A stretch of 18,755 nucleotides of DNA from Pelotomaculum sp. UBA5255 (GCA_002408725.1 DHTR01000095.1:15428-34182), one strand, 5' to 3'; counted from the stretch's first letter, positions 1-7,840 are shown. A program made the numbers and translations. Notes: generated by a model from the letters alone, not told the origin.

Positions 1-174
1 AAAATAAAGGGTTACTTCCACCGTGGTTTCGGCAGGTTCCGGGCTGCCGGGAGATTGGCCCGCATTGGTGCCCGTGGCTGCCGGCCGGTTGTATTGTGCC
101 GCAAGGAGTATCCCCAGCGCTACAATTAAGACAACCGCCAACAATACCACCTGTGTTTTTTTACTCTGGAACAT
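1..174 (-). CDS. N-terminal fragment of a membrane-anchored GerMN-like protein
   Basis: An ATG at 174-172 preceded by GGGAGGTG opens a frame that runs off the left edge after 58 residues. The sequence shows a short basic start (MFQSKK), one hydrophobic segment at about residues 9-26, and then a Pro/Ala/Gly/Thr-rich linker (about 30-50). This is the layout of a lipid-free membrane anchor or uncleaved signal followed by an extracytoplasmic domain. The last visible residues, VEVTLYF, resemble the first beta-strand of the GerMN domain found in spore-germination protein GerM and related proteins; that match rests on very few residues. It is divergent from ylbJ, a sporulation gene, which suits a sporulation or germination role. 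Any other single-pass exported protein remains possible. The frame is clear; the family is tentative. Confidence 0.6.
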   Translation of the reverse strand, partial: MFQSKKTQVVLLAVVLIVALGILLAAQYNRPAATGTNAGQSPGSPEPAETTVEVTLYF

Positions 175-328
175 TAAAAACACCTCCCATATTAAAACTA
201 TTCTACTGGTTGCTGTTATGGATACATCTAAAATTCGTCAACTTAACGGTAGGTCGCACCGGGTCTAAAACCATTTAAGCAGGCAATATAATTATAATAA
301 AAATCTGCAGCGATAGCCTGGTGAATAA

Positions 329-1588
329 ATGGTGCAATTGGAAAAGTTAACTTGCTCTCCAGCGCATTTCCGGCGCAGGGATTTGGCCCGCCTCTTCTGG
401 ACAGCCTGTGCCGTCATCTTTGTGATCAGTATGATTGTCTATCCACAGGTTGTCTTCCAGGGAGCCCTAATCGGCTTAAAAACCTGGTGGAACATTGTTT
501 TCCCGGCGCTGTTGCCCTTTTTTATCGCCTCGGAGCTCTTGATGAATTTTGGCGTGGTCCACTTCATGGGTGTACTGCTGGAGCCCGTGATGCGTCCGCT
601 CTTCAACGTCCCTGGCGCCGGCTCCTTTGTCATGGCCATCGGCTATACTTCCGGCTACCCGATTGGCTCCATGGTTACTGCCAGGCTTCGCTCAGAAGGC
701 CTGTGCACCCGGGTGGAGGCCGAGCGGCTGATGTCCTTCACTAATAATTCCAGCCCTCTTTTTATGCTCGTCGCAGTTGCGGTGGGCATGTTCAACAATC
801 CCGGCATCGGCGTGCTGATTGCCGGAGCGCACTACCTGTCCAACCTGGTTCTGGGATTGGCTCTCCGCTTTTACGCCCGGAGCGAAGCGGAGCAGTCTGC
901 CAACAGGCCCACGCGCAGGGGGCTGGTGAAATCTGCGATTGGCCGGATGCTGCAGGTCCAGAGGGGGGAAAACCGCCCCGTAGGAAAGATCATGGGGGAC
1001 GCGGTTCGAAGCGCCGTCACAAACCTGCTGAACATCGGGGGGTTTATTATTCTTTTTGCAGTCATCATCCAGCTACTATCCAATGTCGGTGTGATCAACT
1101 CCCTGGCCGGAATCCTGGGCATTTTTCTTTTGCCCCTGGGATTCTCCCCGGAAATTCTTCCCGCACTGGGCAGCGGCTTTTTTGAGATGACCATCGGATC
1201 GAAGCTGGCCAGCGAGTCACTAGCCCCCCTGATCCAGCAGGTCACCGCCATAGGAATGATTCTGGCCTGGAGTGGCCTCTCTGTTCACGCCCAGGCAGCA
1301 AGTATGATCGCTGAAACCGACATCCGAATGCTTCCGTTTGTCGTGTCCCGACTGGCACACACTTGCCTGGCCGGGCTATTTACCTACCTGCTTTGCCTGT
1401 GGAGGATCCCTCTGGAAGAGACGGCGCCTGCGCTGGCTTCTGCCGGAAAGTGGCAGAACTTCGGCTTTGCCGGCAGTTTTAAAATGTTCGGCATCTTTTT
1501 ACTTTCTCTTACCGTAATTATCCTCATCTCGCTGCTCCTGAACCTGGTACGTGACGCCTGGCTTTTATTCTTCAAAACCCGGATTTGA
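329..1588 (+). CDS. ylbJ: Sporulation integral membrane protein YlbJ
   Basis: A 419-residue polytopic membrane protein of the nucleoside-recognition (Gate) domain type. It carries YlbJ-like signatures: a TWWNIVFPALLPFFIASELL segment at about residues 51-70, a glycine-rich GYTSGYPIGS turn around residue 104-113, and an FTNNSSPLF stretch shortly after. Several hydrophobic helices follow, with a C-terminal helix ending in a basic tail. Length is close to that of the Bacillus subtilis protein. In B. subtilis, ylbJ is expressed in the mother cell and is needed for proper spore cortex and heat resistance; its transported substrate is unknown. Only a weak ribosome-binding site (CTGGTGA) precedes the ATG, and GTG 332 or TTG 338 are alternative starts. 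I could not identify a convincing sigma-E promoter upstream. In Bacillus, ylbJ follows rsmD-coaD directly; here it lies nearby but in opposite orientation, separated by the acyl-CoA synthetase unit. Confidence 0.9.
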   Translation: MVQLEKLTCSPAHFRRRDLARLFWTACAVIFVISMIVYPQVVFQGALIGLKTWWNIVFPALLPFFIASELLMNFGVVHFMGVLLEPVMRPLFNVPGAGSFVMAIGYTSGYPIGSMVTARLRSEGLCTRVEAERLMSFTNNSSPLFMLVAVAVGMFNNPGIGVLIAGAHYLSNLVLGLALRFYARSEAEQSANRPTRRGLVKSAIGRMLQVQRGENRPVGKIMGDAVRSAVTNLLNIGGFIILFAVIIQLLSNVGVINSLAGILGIFLLPLGFSPEILPALGSGFFEMTIGSKLASESLAPLIQQVTAIGMILAWSGLSVHAQAASMIAETDIRMLPFVVSRLAHTCLAGLFTYLLCLWRIPLEETAPALASAGKWQNFGFAGSFKMFGIFLLSLTVIILISLLLNLVRDAWLLFFKTRI

Positions 1589-1823
1589 TCAAAACACAAT
1601 ACCTTAATATTCCCTGCCGGCAGGGTAAATCCTTTTCCTACCCCTTCCCAACCTCACCGACCTTACATTATTTACACTTCTTCGACAAAAGTCTAATTCC
1701 TGCGGTCTAACTCGCCTGTGTTCATGATTTTCCCTCGCAAACTTTTCCGGTTGGATGCATTCACCGCCGGCATAGCGGATAAGCTATTATCAAAGCGCAG
1801 ATCGGTTAAGAAGGTGAGAAAAT

Positions 1824-3926
1824 TTGGGTAGCCTGGCCGACTTTTTTAAACCCAGGTCCGTTGCCATCATCGGCGCCTCCAAGTCGCCGGGGAAAATAGG
1901 CAACGTTATTGTTAGAAACATGATTCAATCCGGCTTTTCGGGGATGATCTTTCCAGTGAACCCCAAGGAAAAGGAAATAGAGGGACTAACCTGTTATGCC
2001 TCGGTAGACCGGACGCCCGAACCCGCAGACCTGGCAGTTCTGTCCATTCCGGCGGCACGGTCCCTGGATGCAGCCGGAATATGCGGAAAAAGCGGTGTTA
2101 AAAATCTTGTGGTGATCACCGCAGGCTTTAAAGAAATAGGCAAAGAAGGTATGGACCTGGAACGAAGGCTGGTGGAGGTCTGCCGCCAGTACGGGATGAG
2201 GTTGCTGGGTCCCAATTGCGTTGGCCTCATGGATACCCACGTACCTATTAACGCCTCCTTTGCTGCCGGGTTCCCCTTAAAAGGAGATATTGCCTTTATT
2301 TCCCAAAGCGGCGCCATGGTCCTTTCTATTTTGGATTGGAGCTACCAGGTCGGCCTGGGCTTTAGCAAGTTTGTCAGCCTGGGAAACAAGGCCGACCTGA
2401 CGGAGGCCCATTTTATTGAGGACGCGGCGGAAGACCCTTATACAAAGGTAATCTTATGTTATATTGAAGATGTAGAAGATGGCCCCCATTTTCTGGAGGT
2501 GGCCCGCAGGGCAGGCCGCAAAAAACCGGTGATTATTCTCAAGTCAGGCACCAGCCAGGCCGGCGCCCAGGCAGCTTCCTCTCACACCGGAGCACTGGCT
2601 GGAAGCGATCTGGCCTACGAAACGGCCTTTCGCCAGAGCGGCGTAATCCGAGCCAGGAGTATGCCGGAGCTTTTCGACCTGGCCGTCTCCTTTGCCAACC
2701 AGCCTGTACCCAAAGGTGACCGGATTGCCGTTGTCACCAACTCAGGGGGTCCCGGTATTGTAGCCACGGACATTATCGAGTTAAAAGGCCTGAAGATGGC
2801 CCGGTTTACGAAGGATACGGTGGAAGAACTGCGGGGCTACCTCCCGGCAGAATCAAATATCTACAATCCGGTGGATGTACTGGGTGACGCCAAGGCCGAC
2901 CGCTACCGCTTCTCCCTGGAAAAGGTCCTGGCCGACCCCGGCGTGGACAGCGCGGTGGTCCTGGTCTGCCCGGCAGGTGTGACTGAACCTGTCGAGACAG
3001 CCAGGACCATGCTTGAAATGCGCAAGACTTACCCTGAAAAACCTCTCTTTGCTGCCTTCATGGGGGGTGCAAGACTGGAGGAGGGAGCTAAGCTGCTCGG
3101 CGAAGCCGGCATCCCCTGCTTTACCTTTCCGGAGCCGGCAATTTCATCTATCAGCGGACTGGTGAGCTACGCCCGGACAAGAGATCTTCCTGTAGGGGAG
3201 GAAACAATCCAATCCCCGGATGCAGATCTAAAAACCGTAAAGGCAGTCTTTTACGATGTTAAAAGGGACAACCGCCTGGTCCTTTTGGGGAGTGAAGCCG
3301 CGCAAGTACTCGGCGCCTACGGGATTCCTGCCGCTCCCACCTTACTGGCGCACAGCCCGGAGGAAGCGTCCTTGCAGGCGGAGCAACTGGGCTACCCGGT
3401 GGTGCTGAAGATTGCCTCCCCCAAGATCATGCACAAGACCGATGTCGGCGGCGTCAAGATTGGCCTGGACTCTCCGGAGAAAGTCAACGCGGGCTTTTTG
3501 GAAATTATGGACAACGTACACCGCTACCTGCCCCAGGTTGTAGCCCACGGCGTGGAAGTGCAAAAAATGATGCCCAAAGGCGTGGAGCTGATTATTGGCG
3601 TAACCCGGGATATTCAGTTCGGGCCGCTGATCGCCTTCGGCCTTGGAGGCATTTATGTAAACCTTTTAAAGGATGTGTCCTTTCGGCTCACAAACGGCCT
3701 GACGACTCGGGAAATCAAAAGCATGCTGGCAGAAACCAAGGCTTACACCCTGCTTCGGGGCTACCGGGGCGAAAAACCGGCAGATATCGGAGCCATCATC
3801 GAAATGATCGGGCGAGTTGCCGGTCTGGTAAGTGATTTTCCAGAAATCAACGAAATGGATATCAACCCGGTTTTTGCCTACCAGGAAGGGGCTTGTGCCC
3901 TTGATGTGAAAATAACTGTATCGTGA
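1824..3926 (+). CDS. NDP-forming acyl-CoA synthetase, fused alpha and beta subunits (acetate--CoA ligase, ADP-forming type)
   Basis: This enzyme family interconverts acyl-CoA plus ADP and phosphate with the free acid, CoA and ATP, so it can conserve energy during acid formation. The 700-residue protein has the order CoA-binding Rossmann domain (about 1-130, with VAIIGAS near residue 13), succinyl-CoA-ligase-like domains (about 150-450), and an ATP-grasp domain (about 480-700, with IMHKTDVGGVK at 535-545 and NEMDINPV at 676-683). SSHTGALAG at 252-260 places the phosphorylatable catalytic histidine at His254. The alpha and beta parts, separate in some archaea, are joined here. The start is TTG 1824, which AAGGTGAG precedes by about five bases; no better start lies nearby. 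The next gene begins 11 bases after the stop, so the two are almost certainly co-transcribed. The substrate (acetate, propionate, branched or aryl acids) cannot be read from the sequence. Confidence 0.92.
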   Translation: MGSLADFFKPRSVAIIGASKSPGKIGNVIVRNMIQSGFSGMIFPVNPKEKEIEGLTCYASVDRTPEPADLAVLSIPAARSLDAAGICGKSGVKNLVVITAGFKEIGKEGMDLERRLVEVCRQYGMRLLGPNCVGLMDTHVPINASFAAGFPLKGDIAFISQSGAMVLSILDWSYQVGLGFSKFVSLGNKADLTEAHFIEDAAEDPYTKVILCYIEDVEDGPHFLEVARRAGRKKPVIILKSGTSQAGAQAASSHTGALAGSDLAYETAFRQSGVIRARSMPELFDLAVSFANQPVPKGDRIAVVTNSGGPGIVATDIIELKGLKMARFTKDTVEELRGYLPAESNIYNPVDVLGDAKADRYRFSLEKVLADPGVDSAVVLVCPAGVTEPVETARTMLEMRKTYPEKPLFAAFMGGARLEEGAKLLGEAGIPCFTFPEPAISSISGLVSYARTRDLPVGEETIQSPDADLKTVKAVFYDVKRDNRLVLLGSEAAQVLGAYGIPAAPTLLAHSPEEASLQAEQLGYPVVLKIASPKIMHKTDVGGVKIGLDSPEKVNAGFLEIMDNVHRYLPQVVAHGVEVQKMMPKGVELIIGVTRDIQFGPLIAFGLGGIYVNLLKDVSFRLTNGLTTREIKSMLAETKAYTLLRGYRGEKPADIGAIIEMIGRVAGLVSDFPEINEMDINPVFAYQEGACALDVKITVS

Positions 3927-3937
3927 GGTGTGTAAAG

Positions 3938-4990
3938 GTGAAAAATCTCTTTATCATGGGGCCGGCGGGCAGCGGTAAAACCAGTGTCGCGCTGGGCCTG
4001 GCCCTGAAGTTCCGTCAGGAGGGATATCGGGTGGCTTATTTCAAGCCTGTAGGCCATGCTAGCAGGCCGGCTTCCCGGGAGGACGAGGATGCCCTCCTGA
4101 TGAAGCAGATTCTCCAGATGGAACAACCCCTGGAGACCATTGTTCCCTACATAGCAGGCCCTTCCTACTTGTCCGGACACAGAAATTCCTGCGAATCCCT
4201 ACGAACCATCCGGGAGGCATTCGAGGAGGTAAGCGCCAATCAGAAGTTGGTCATTATCGGAGGCGCCAACTTTCCTCACATCATGGGATGCGTCGGGTTG
4301 GATTCGGTAAGCCTCGCTCTGGAGTTAAGGGCGGCGCCCCTCTTGATGATCCGGATCGAAAATGACTACAGCCTGGATCACGCCATCTTTATAAATAGCT
4401 TTATGGAAAGCAAGGGCATTCCGGTCCTGGGAAATATCTTTCACAATGTACCGCGTCCCCTTCTGGCAAAAACCGAGGGGATCTACCGTCCACTCTTGGA
4501 AGAGCGAGGATATCGGACGCTGGGGATGATCCCCAAAGACCCGGTGATTACCTCTCCCACCGTTCAGGAATACTACGAGGTTCTTGGAGGGGAAATCCTT
4601 TCCGGAGCCGATAAGATGGACCGCCTGGTTGAAGATGTGGTCATCGGGGCTATGACCATTGAAAGCGCCCTGGGCTACCTGCGCAGGGCCGCCAATAAAG
4701 CGGTAATCACCGGCGGAGACCGCTCGGAAGTGGCCCTGGCTGCCCTGGAAACAAGCACATCTGCCCTGATCCTGACGGGAGGACTTTACCCGGATGTCAA
4801 AGTGGTGGCCCGGGCCGGGGAGAAGGGTGTCCCGCTGATCCTGGTACACTATGATACCTATACCACAATTGAGAAAATGTCTGAGGTCAGCAGAAAGATC
4901 AGATCCACCGATGAGAAGGCCATCAAGGCGGCTGTGGCTAACATAGAAAAACACGTTGACTGGCGCAACGTGCTCAAAGCATTGCAGTAA
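3938..4990 (+). CDS. P-loop/DRTGG protein, phosphotransacetylase regulatory-half homologue without catalytic domain
   Basis: A 350-residue protein. It begins with a BioD/CobQ-like P-loop ATPase domain (GPAGSGKT at residues 8-15, FKPVGHA at about 35-41) and ends with a DRTGG-type domain (about 207-315, with ITGGDRSEVALAAL around 257-270). This is the arrangement of the N-terminal half of long phosphotransacetylases such as E. coli Pta, but the catalytic phosphate acetyl/butyryltransferase domain is absent. It therefore probably senses nucleotide or metabolite and regulates rather than catalysing acyl transfer; that is inference. GTG 3938 is preferred because GAGGTG sits seven bases upstream and yields MKNLFIMGPAGSGKT, typical for the family; a GTG at 3923 would overlap the previous stop codon and lacks a site. 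It follows the acyl-CoA synthetase in the same transcript, which suggests control of, or partnership with, that enzyme. Confidence 0.85.
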   Translation: MKNLFIMGPAGSGKTSVALGLALKFRQEGYRVAYFKPVGHASRPASREDEDALLMKQILQMEQPLETIVPYIAGPSYLSGHRNSCESLRTIREAFEEVSANQKLVIIGGANFPHIMGCVGLDSVSLALELRAAPLLMIRIENDYSLDHAIFINSFMESKGIPVLGNIFHNVPRPLLAKTEGIYRPLLEERGYRTLGMIPKDPVITSPTVQEYYEVLGGEILSGADKMDRLVEDVVIGAMTIESALGYLRRAANKAVITGGDRSEVALAALETSTSALILTGGLYPDVKVVARAGEKGVPLILVHYDTYTTIEKMSEVSRKIRSTDEKAIKAAVANIEKHVDWRNVLKALQ

Positions 4991-5010
4991 GGCGGTTTGC
5001 CGCCTTATTT
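4988..5010. terminator. Compact convergent hairpin containing both stop codons
   Basis: An 8-bp perfect stem (TAAGGCGG at 4988-4995, CCGCCTTA at 5000-5007) with a TTTG loop. The left end is the TAA stop of the plus-strand DRTGG gene, and the right end read on the minus strand is the TAA stop of the coiled-coil gene. Only a short T-run follows on the plus strand, and none of note on the minus strand, so termination may be weak or rely on convergent collision. It fills the whole 14-base gap between the two genes. Confidence 0.6.
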
Positions 5011-5451
5011 CATGGATCTCAACTCGGACCGGTCCTGCTCAACCTGGCTGTCAATCTTGCCTAGTCTATCTTGAAGAGCGCCCAGGATCTCGTCGGCATA
5101 ACTCTGGGCGCCCGCACGCATTTCCTGCGCCACCTGTTCAGCCTTGGCAATAATTTCATCCGCAAAAACCTTGGCCTTGCGTGCCACTTCGCTGTCCTCA
5201 GCCTGCTTATCCACCTGTTTTTGAGCACTTTCCATGATCCGCATGGCTTCTTTTTGAGAATCATTCATGACTTTCTCCCGCTCCTGAATGATCCATTTGG
5301 CCTGGCGAATTTCTTCGGGAATGGTTGTCCGGATCCGGTCTAAAAGGTCCAGGATAAGGTCCTCGTTAACCATCACCTTTCTGGTCAGGGGAACTTTTCC
5401 ACTGCTCTCAATTAATTCTTCCAGTTCATTAAGGGCACTCAGCAGGTCCAC
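5005..5451 (-). CDS. Conserved coiled-coil protein of unknown function (V-type ATPase subunit H/F-type b-like helix)
   Basis: A 148-residue hydrophilic protein with no membrane segment. The N-terminal part (about 1-48, including LEELIESSGKVPLT and EDLILDLLDRIR) looks like a compact conserved motif. Residues about 50-148 are continuously charged and heptad-like (KAEQVAQEMRAGAQSYADEI), predicting a long coiled coil resembling peripheral-stalk subunits of rotary ATPases or DivIVA-like scaffolds. Such proteins are often labelled ATPase-like in clostridial genomes, but no nucleotide-binding motif is present. Start GTG 5451; AGGAGGG lies 12 bases upstream, a little farther than usual. It is the third gene after rsmD and coaD with a 24-base gap, so probably co-transcribed. 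Its function is not known to me. Confidence 0.75.
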   Translation of the reverse strand: MDLLSALNELEELIESSGKVPLTRKVMVNEDLILDLLDRIRTTIPEEIRQAKWIIQEREKVMNDSQKEAMRIMESAQKQVDKQAEDSEVARKAKVFADEIIAKAEQVAQEMRAGAQSYADEILGALQDRLGKIDSQVEQDRSELRSMK

Positions 5452-5475
5452 TTTATTCTCTATCCCTCCTTAACT

Positions 5476-5973
5476 TTAAGGCAAGTGCTTCAGCTTTTCC
5501 TTCAGTTTTTCTTTCAATTTTTCTTCCACGAAAGGCGGCACCAGGCTTCGCAAAGAACCCCCAAAAGTAGCTATTTCTTTAACCGTACTTGAGTTGATAA
5601 AAGAATACTCTGCTTTCGTCATCAAGAAAATAGTTTCCACGTGACAGGCAAGCTTTTTATTGGTCAGAGCCATCCGAAACTCGTTTTCAAAGTCCGAAAT
5701 GACCCGGAGCCCCCGGACAATGGCTATTGCTTTTCGTTTAATGGCATAATTGACCGTCAGGCCGTCAAATGCGTCGACTTCAATATTGGGGTAATGGGTA
5801 AGTACTTTTTTTAGAATTTCCACCCGATCTTCGATTGAAAACAGTGGATTTTTAATCGGATTCCGGGAGACTGCCACTACAACATGATCAAAAAGCAAAG
5901 AGGCTCGTCCGAAAATGTCCAAGTGACCAAAAGTAACGGGATCGAAGCTTCCAGGACAAATAGCGGTGCGCAA
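5476..5973 (-). CDS. coaD: Phosphopantetheine adenylyltransferase
   Basis: Catalyses the penultimate step of coenzyme A synthesis, transferring AMP from ATP to 4'-phosphopantetheine. The 165-residue protein shows the nucleotidyltransferase signature PGSFDPVTFGH at residues 7-17 (TFGH, the T/HxGH motif, with His17), an RGLRVISDFENEF segment in the middle, and the INSSTVKEIA motif near the C-terminus. Length matches the family, apart from a C-terminal tail of repeated KLKE units. The start is TTG 5973; GGGGGA about seven bases upstream supports it, and no in-frame ATG exists upstream. It lies 21 bases after rsmD and 24 bases before the coiled-coil gene. rsmD-coaD is a widely conserved Firmicute pair. 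Confidence 0.97.
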   Translation of the reverse strand: MRTAICPGSFDPVTFGHLDIFGRASLLFDHVVVAVSRNPIKNPLFSIEDRVEILKKVLTHYPNIEVDAFDGLTVNYAIKRKAIAIVRGLRVISDFENEFRMALTNKKLACHVETIFLMTKAEYSFINSSTVKEIATFGGSLRSLVPPFVEEKLKEKLKEKLKHLP

Positions 5974-5994
5974 TATGTATTCCCCCTAGATCAT

Positions 5995-6555
5995 CTATTG
6001 GTAGCTGTAAATTGAAAGCACCGTATCGCCGTAACTTTCCTGGCGATTTAACTTCAAGGGGCCGACAGCCGGAGGCAGCAGGTCCTTCTTACTGCTTTCG
6101 GCAACAACTTTCCCGCAGGGTTTTAAGAGGTTGTAACCGGCAATACCTGACAGAACTTCACCTTCAAAGTTTTTCAGATAGGGCGGATCAAGAAAAACCA
6201 GATCAAAAAGTTGCCCCTCTTTCCGCAGTACGGGCAAGGCTTTAAACACGTCCAGGCAGATTACCCGCGCCCTGGATTGGAGACCCGTTAGAACCAGGTT
6301 TTCTTTAAGCACGAGCATATTTTTCCGGTTCTTTTCAACAAAAACCGCACCGGTGGCGCCGCGACTTAAGGCCTCAATGCCAATGCTCCCTGTGCCGGCA
6401 AACAAATCTAAAAACAAGCAGTCCGGCACAAAGTCTCCCAGAATGTTAAAAAGCGCTTCCTTAACCCGGTCACCCGTGGGCCTTAACTTGAGCCCCCCGG
6501 GGACCTTCAACTTACGGTTTTTTGCCGTACCGGCAATGACACGTAGAATGGACAA
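5995..6555 (-). CDS. rsmD: 16S rRNA (guanine(966)-N(2))-methyltransferase
   Basis: An S-adenosylmethionine-dependent methyltransferase that modifies G966 of 16S rRNA (E. coli numbering) in the small ribosomal subunit. The 186-residue protein has the SAM-binding motif LDLFAGTGSIGIEALSRGA at 49-67, an acidic residue ending the next strand (VFVEKN, about 71-76), and the catalytic DPPY at 123-126. The N-terminal RVIAGTAKNRKL and RPTGDRVKEALFNIL are family hallmarks. Start TTG 6555 is the only possible start, because an in-frame stop lies 12 bases upstream (TAA at 6567-6565); AAAGGAAGGGA precedes it directly. It is first in the rsmD-coaD-coiled-coil operon, behind an extended -10 promoter. Confidence 0.96.
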   Translation of the reverse strand: MSILRVIAGTAKNRKLKVPGGLKLRPTGDRVKEALFNILGDFVPDCLFLDLFAGTGSIGIEALSRGATGAVFVEKNRKNMLVLKENLVLTGLQSRARVICLDVFKALPVLRKEGQLFDLVFLDPPYLKNFEGEVLSGIAGYNLLKPCGKVVAESSKKDLLPPAVGPLKLNRQESYGDTVLSIYSYQ

Positions 6556-6574
6556 TCCCTTCCTTTAGAATATC

Positions 6575-6583
6575 ATTATAGCA
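6575..6583 (-). promoter_or_regulatory. Sigma-A extended -10 promoter for the rsmD operon
   Basis: On the minus strand the sequence TGCTATAAT is a perfect -10 hexamer with the extended TGn element. No good -35 box lies 16-18 bases upstream, as is common for extended -10 promoters. Transcription would start near 6568, leaving a leader of roughly a dozen bases that consists mostly of the rsmD ribosome-binding site. Confidence 0.6.
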
Positions 6584-6638
6584 TATCTAAAAAACAAAAT
6601 CGACTTATATCGCAATTTTACATTAACGTACACCCTAT

Positions 6639-6670
6639 GCATATTCCTCCCTGAATAGGATAACATAATG
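6639..6670 (+). promoter_or_regulatory. Candidate forespore (sigma-F/sigma-G) promoter of gpr
   Basis: GCATA at 6639-6643 matches the -35 of forespore sigma factors. GGATAACATA (6658-6667) fits a sigma-F-like -10 after 14 bases, and CATAATG (6664-6670) resembles a sigma-G -10 but with an overlong 20-base gap. In Bacillus, gpr is read by both factors. Spacing is imperfect in either reading, so this is tentative. Confidence 0.4.
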
Positions 6671-6692
6671 GTGAATAAGGGGGTCGGCCGTA

Positions 6693-7676
6693 TTGAATCT
6701 CGATTTTTACAAGGCTTTCAACATCCATGTCGACTTGGCCCTGGAGGCCCACGATATTGTTAGAGGGGAAACGGGGCGAGAAATACCGGGCGTAATCGTA
6801 GACCGGGAAAAATATGAAAACGTTAACGTCACAATAGTTAAAATTGTGGAAGAGAATGCTGAACAGCTTATGGGTAAGCCCAGGGGCACTTACATCACCA
6901 TTGAGGCGCCCGCGCTCCGGGACAATAACCGAGATGCACAGCAGGAAGTAGCTGAGGTGCTGGCCCAAAAACTAAAATCTCTCTTCAACCTGCCGGAAAA
7001 CGCCAATATCCTGCTGGTCGGGCTGGGAAACTGGAACGCTACTCCGGATGCCCTGGGCCCAAGAGTCATAAACCAAAGTATGGTAACCCGCCATCTTTAC
7101 AAGTACGCACCGGAAGAATTGCAGGGAGGGATGCGTTCCGTCAGCGCCATAGCCCCAGGTGTGCTGGGTATAACGGGCATTGAAACAGCCGAAATCATCA
7201 AAGGCGTTGTGGAAAAAATCGTACCGGAACTAATTATTGTGGTGGACTCCCTGGCCGCCGGCAGTGTTGACCGGATTGCCACCACCATCCAGATAGCCGA
7301 CACAGGGATCAGTCCGGGCTCCGGCATCGGTAACAAGCGAGCCGGTATCAATTTAGAAACGATGGGCGTGCCGGTCATTGCCATCGGTATTCCCACGGTG
7401 GTAAATGCCGCCGTGATCGCCCAGGTTACGGTGGAACACTTTTTGGAAAAACTTCAGGACACGCCGGTCCTTAACCAGATTTACAAGAACCTGCGGCCTG
7501 ATTTTACCCAGCAGGTTATTAATGAGGTACTGCAGCCCTTTGCAGGTAATTTAACGGTAACGCCCAAAGAAATTGATGCACTGATTTTAAGCACGTCTAA
7601 AATTGTAGCGGGTGGCATTTCTATGGCCCTACATCCTTCCATTGGTCTCGAAGAATATAACATGTACTTAAATTAG
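6693..7676 (+). CDS. gpr: Germination protease (spore endopeptidase GPR)
   Basis: GPR degrades alpha/beta-type small acid-soluble spore proteins (SASPs) in the first minutes of germination. It is made as a zymogen in the forespore and trims its own N-terminus. The 327-residue protein has the conserved LVGLGNWNATPDALGP with Asp119 and the VVDSLAAG motif with Asp185; the 66-residue gap equals that between the two essential aspartates known in Bacillus megaterium GPR. IHVDLALEA (11-19) aligns with the self-cleavage site, predicting a very short propeptide ending near Asp14. Start TTG 6693 has AAGGGGG nine bases upstream; the upstream ATG at 6668 is out of frame. The gene converges on an SASP gene, its natural substrate, across about 160 bases. 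Confidence 0.96.
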   Translation: MNLDFYKAFNIHVDLALEAHDIVRGETGREIPGVIVDREKYENVNVTIVKIVEENAEQLMGKPRGTYITIEAPALRDNNRDAQQEVAEVLAQKLKSLFNLPENANILLVGLGNWNATPDALGPRVINQSMVTRHLYKYAPEELQGGMRSVSAIAPGVLGITGIETAEIIKGVVEKIVPELIIVVDSLAAGSVDRIATTIQIADTGISPGSGIGNKRAGINLETMGVPVIAIGIPTVVNAAVIAQVTVEHFLEKLQDTPVLNQIYKNLRPDFTQQVINEVLQPFAGNLTVTPKEIDALILSTSKIVAGGISMALHPSIGLEEYNMYLN

Positions 7677-7678
7677 AT

Positions 7679-7713
7679 AAAAAAACGCGGCAAGCGAAAA
7701 TTTCGCCTGCCGC
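7679..7713 (-). terminator. Intrinsic terminator for the SASP transcript, probably shared with gpr
   Basis: Stem GCGGCA/TGCCGC and GCGAAA/TTTCGC separated by a single A-C mismatch (7687-7713). On the minus strand it is followed by seven Ts (7685-7679), a textbook intrinsic terminator for transcription coming from the SASP gene. On the plus strand, just after the gpr stop, the stem is present but the following sequence is not T-rich. Confidence 0.8.
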
Positions 7714-7749
7714 ATTAGAATATATTTGGAAAGTGGATTGACAAGTTAT

Positions 7750-7792
7750 AAGACCCGGGCAGTATGCTGCCGATTAACTACTACCCGGGCTT
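7750..7792. repeat. Imperfect inverted repeat between gpr and the SASP gene
   Basis: The arms AAGACCCGGGCAG (7750-7762) and CTACCCGGGCTT (7781-7792) pair around two CCCGGG blocks with one bulge and one wobble, enclosing an 18-base loop. A smaller CAG-TATG-CTG hairpin overlaps the left arm. There is no T-run on either side, so it may stabilise the SASP mRNA 3' end rather than terminate it. Confidence 0.45.
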
Positions 7793-7840
7793 GAACAAAG
7801 CAAACTTTTACGGTAAGCTGACCCCCATTCACCTTGCTCC

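Noticed and set aside
175..328. Search for a sigma-E promoter for ylbJ and for the GerMN-like gene
   Set aside because: AT-rich stretches such as TATAAT near 287 occur, but no -35/-10 pair with correct spacing for sigma-E or sigma-A was convincing.
1612..1625. Perfect palindrome CCCTGCCGGCAGGG after ylbJ
   Set aside because: No room for a loop and only a weak T-run behind it, so not supported as a terminator.
1760..1790. Possible sigma-A promoter (TTCACC, TATTAT) before the acyl-CoA synthetase gene
   Set aside because: The spacing is 19 bases and both boxes match poorly; no firm promoter could be assigned in 1589-1823.
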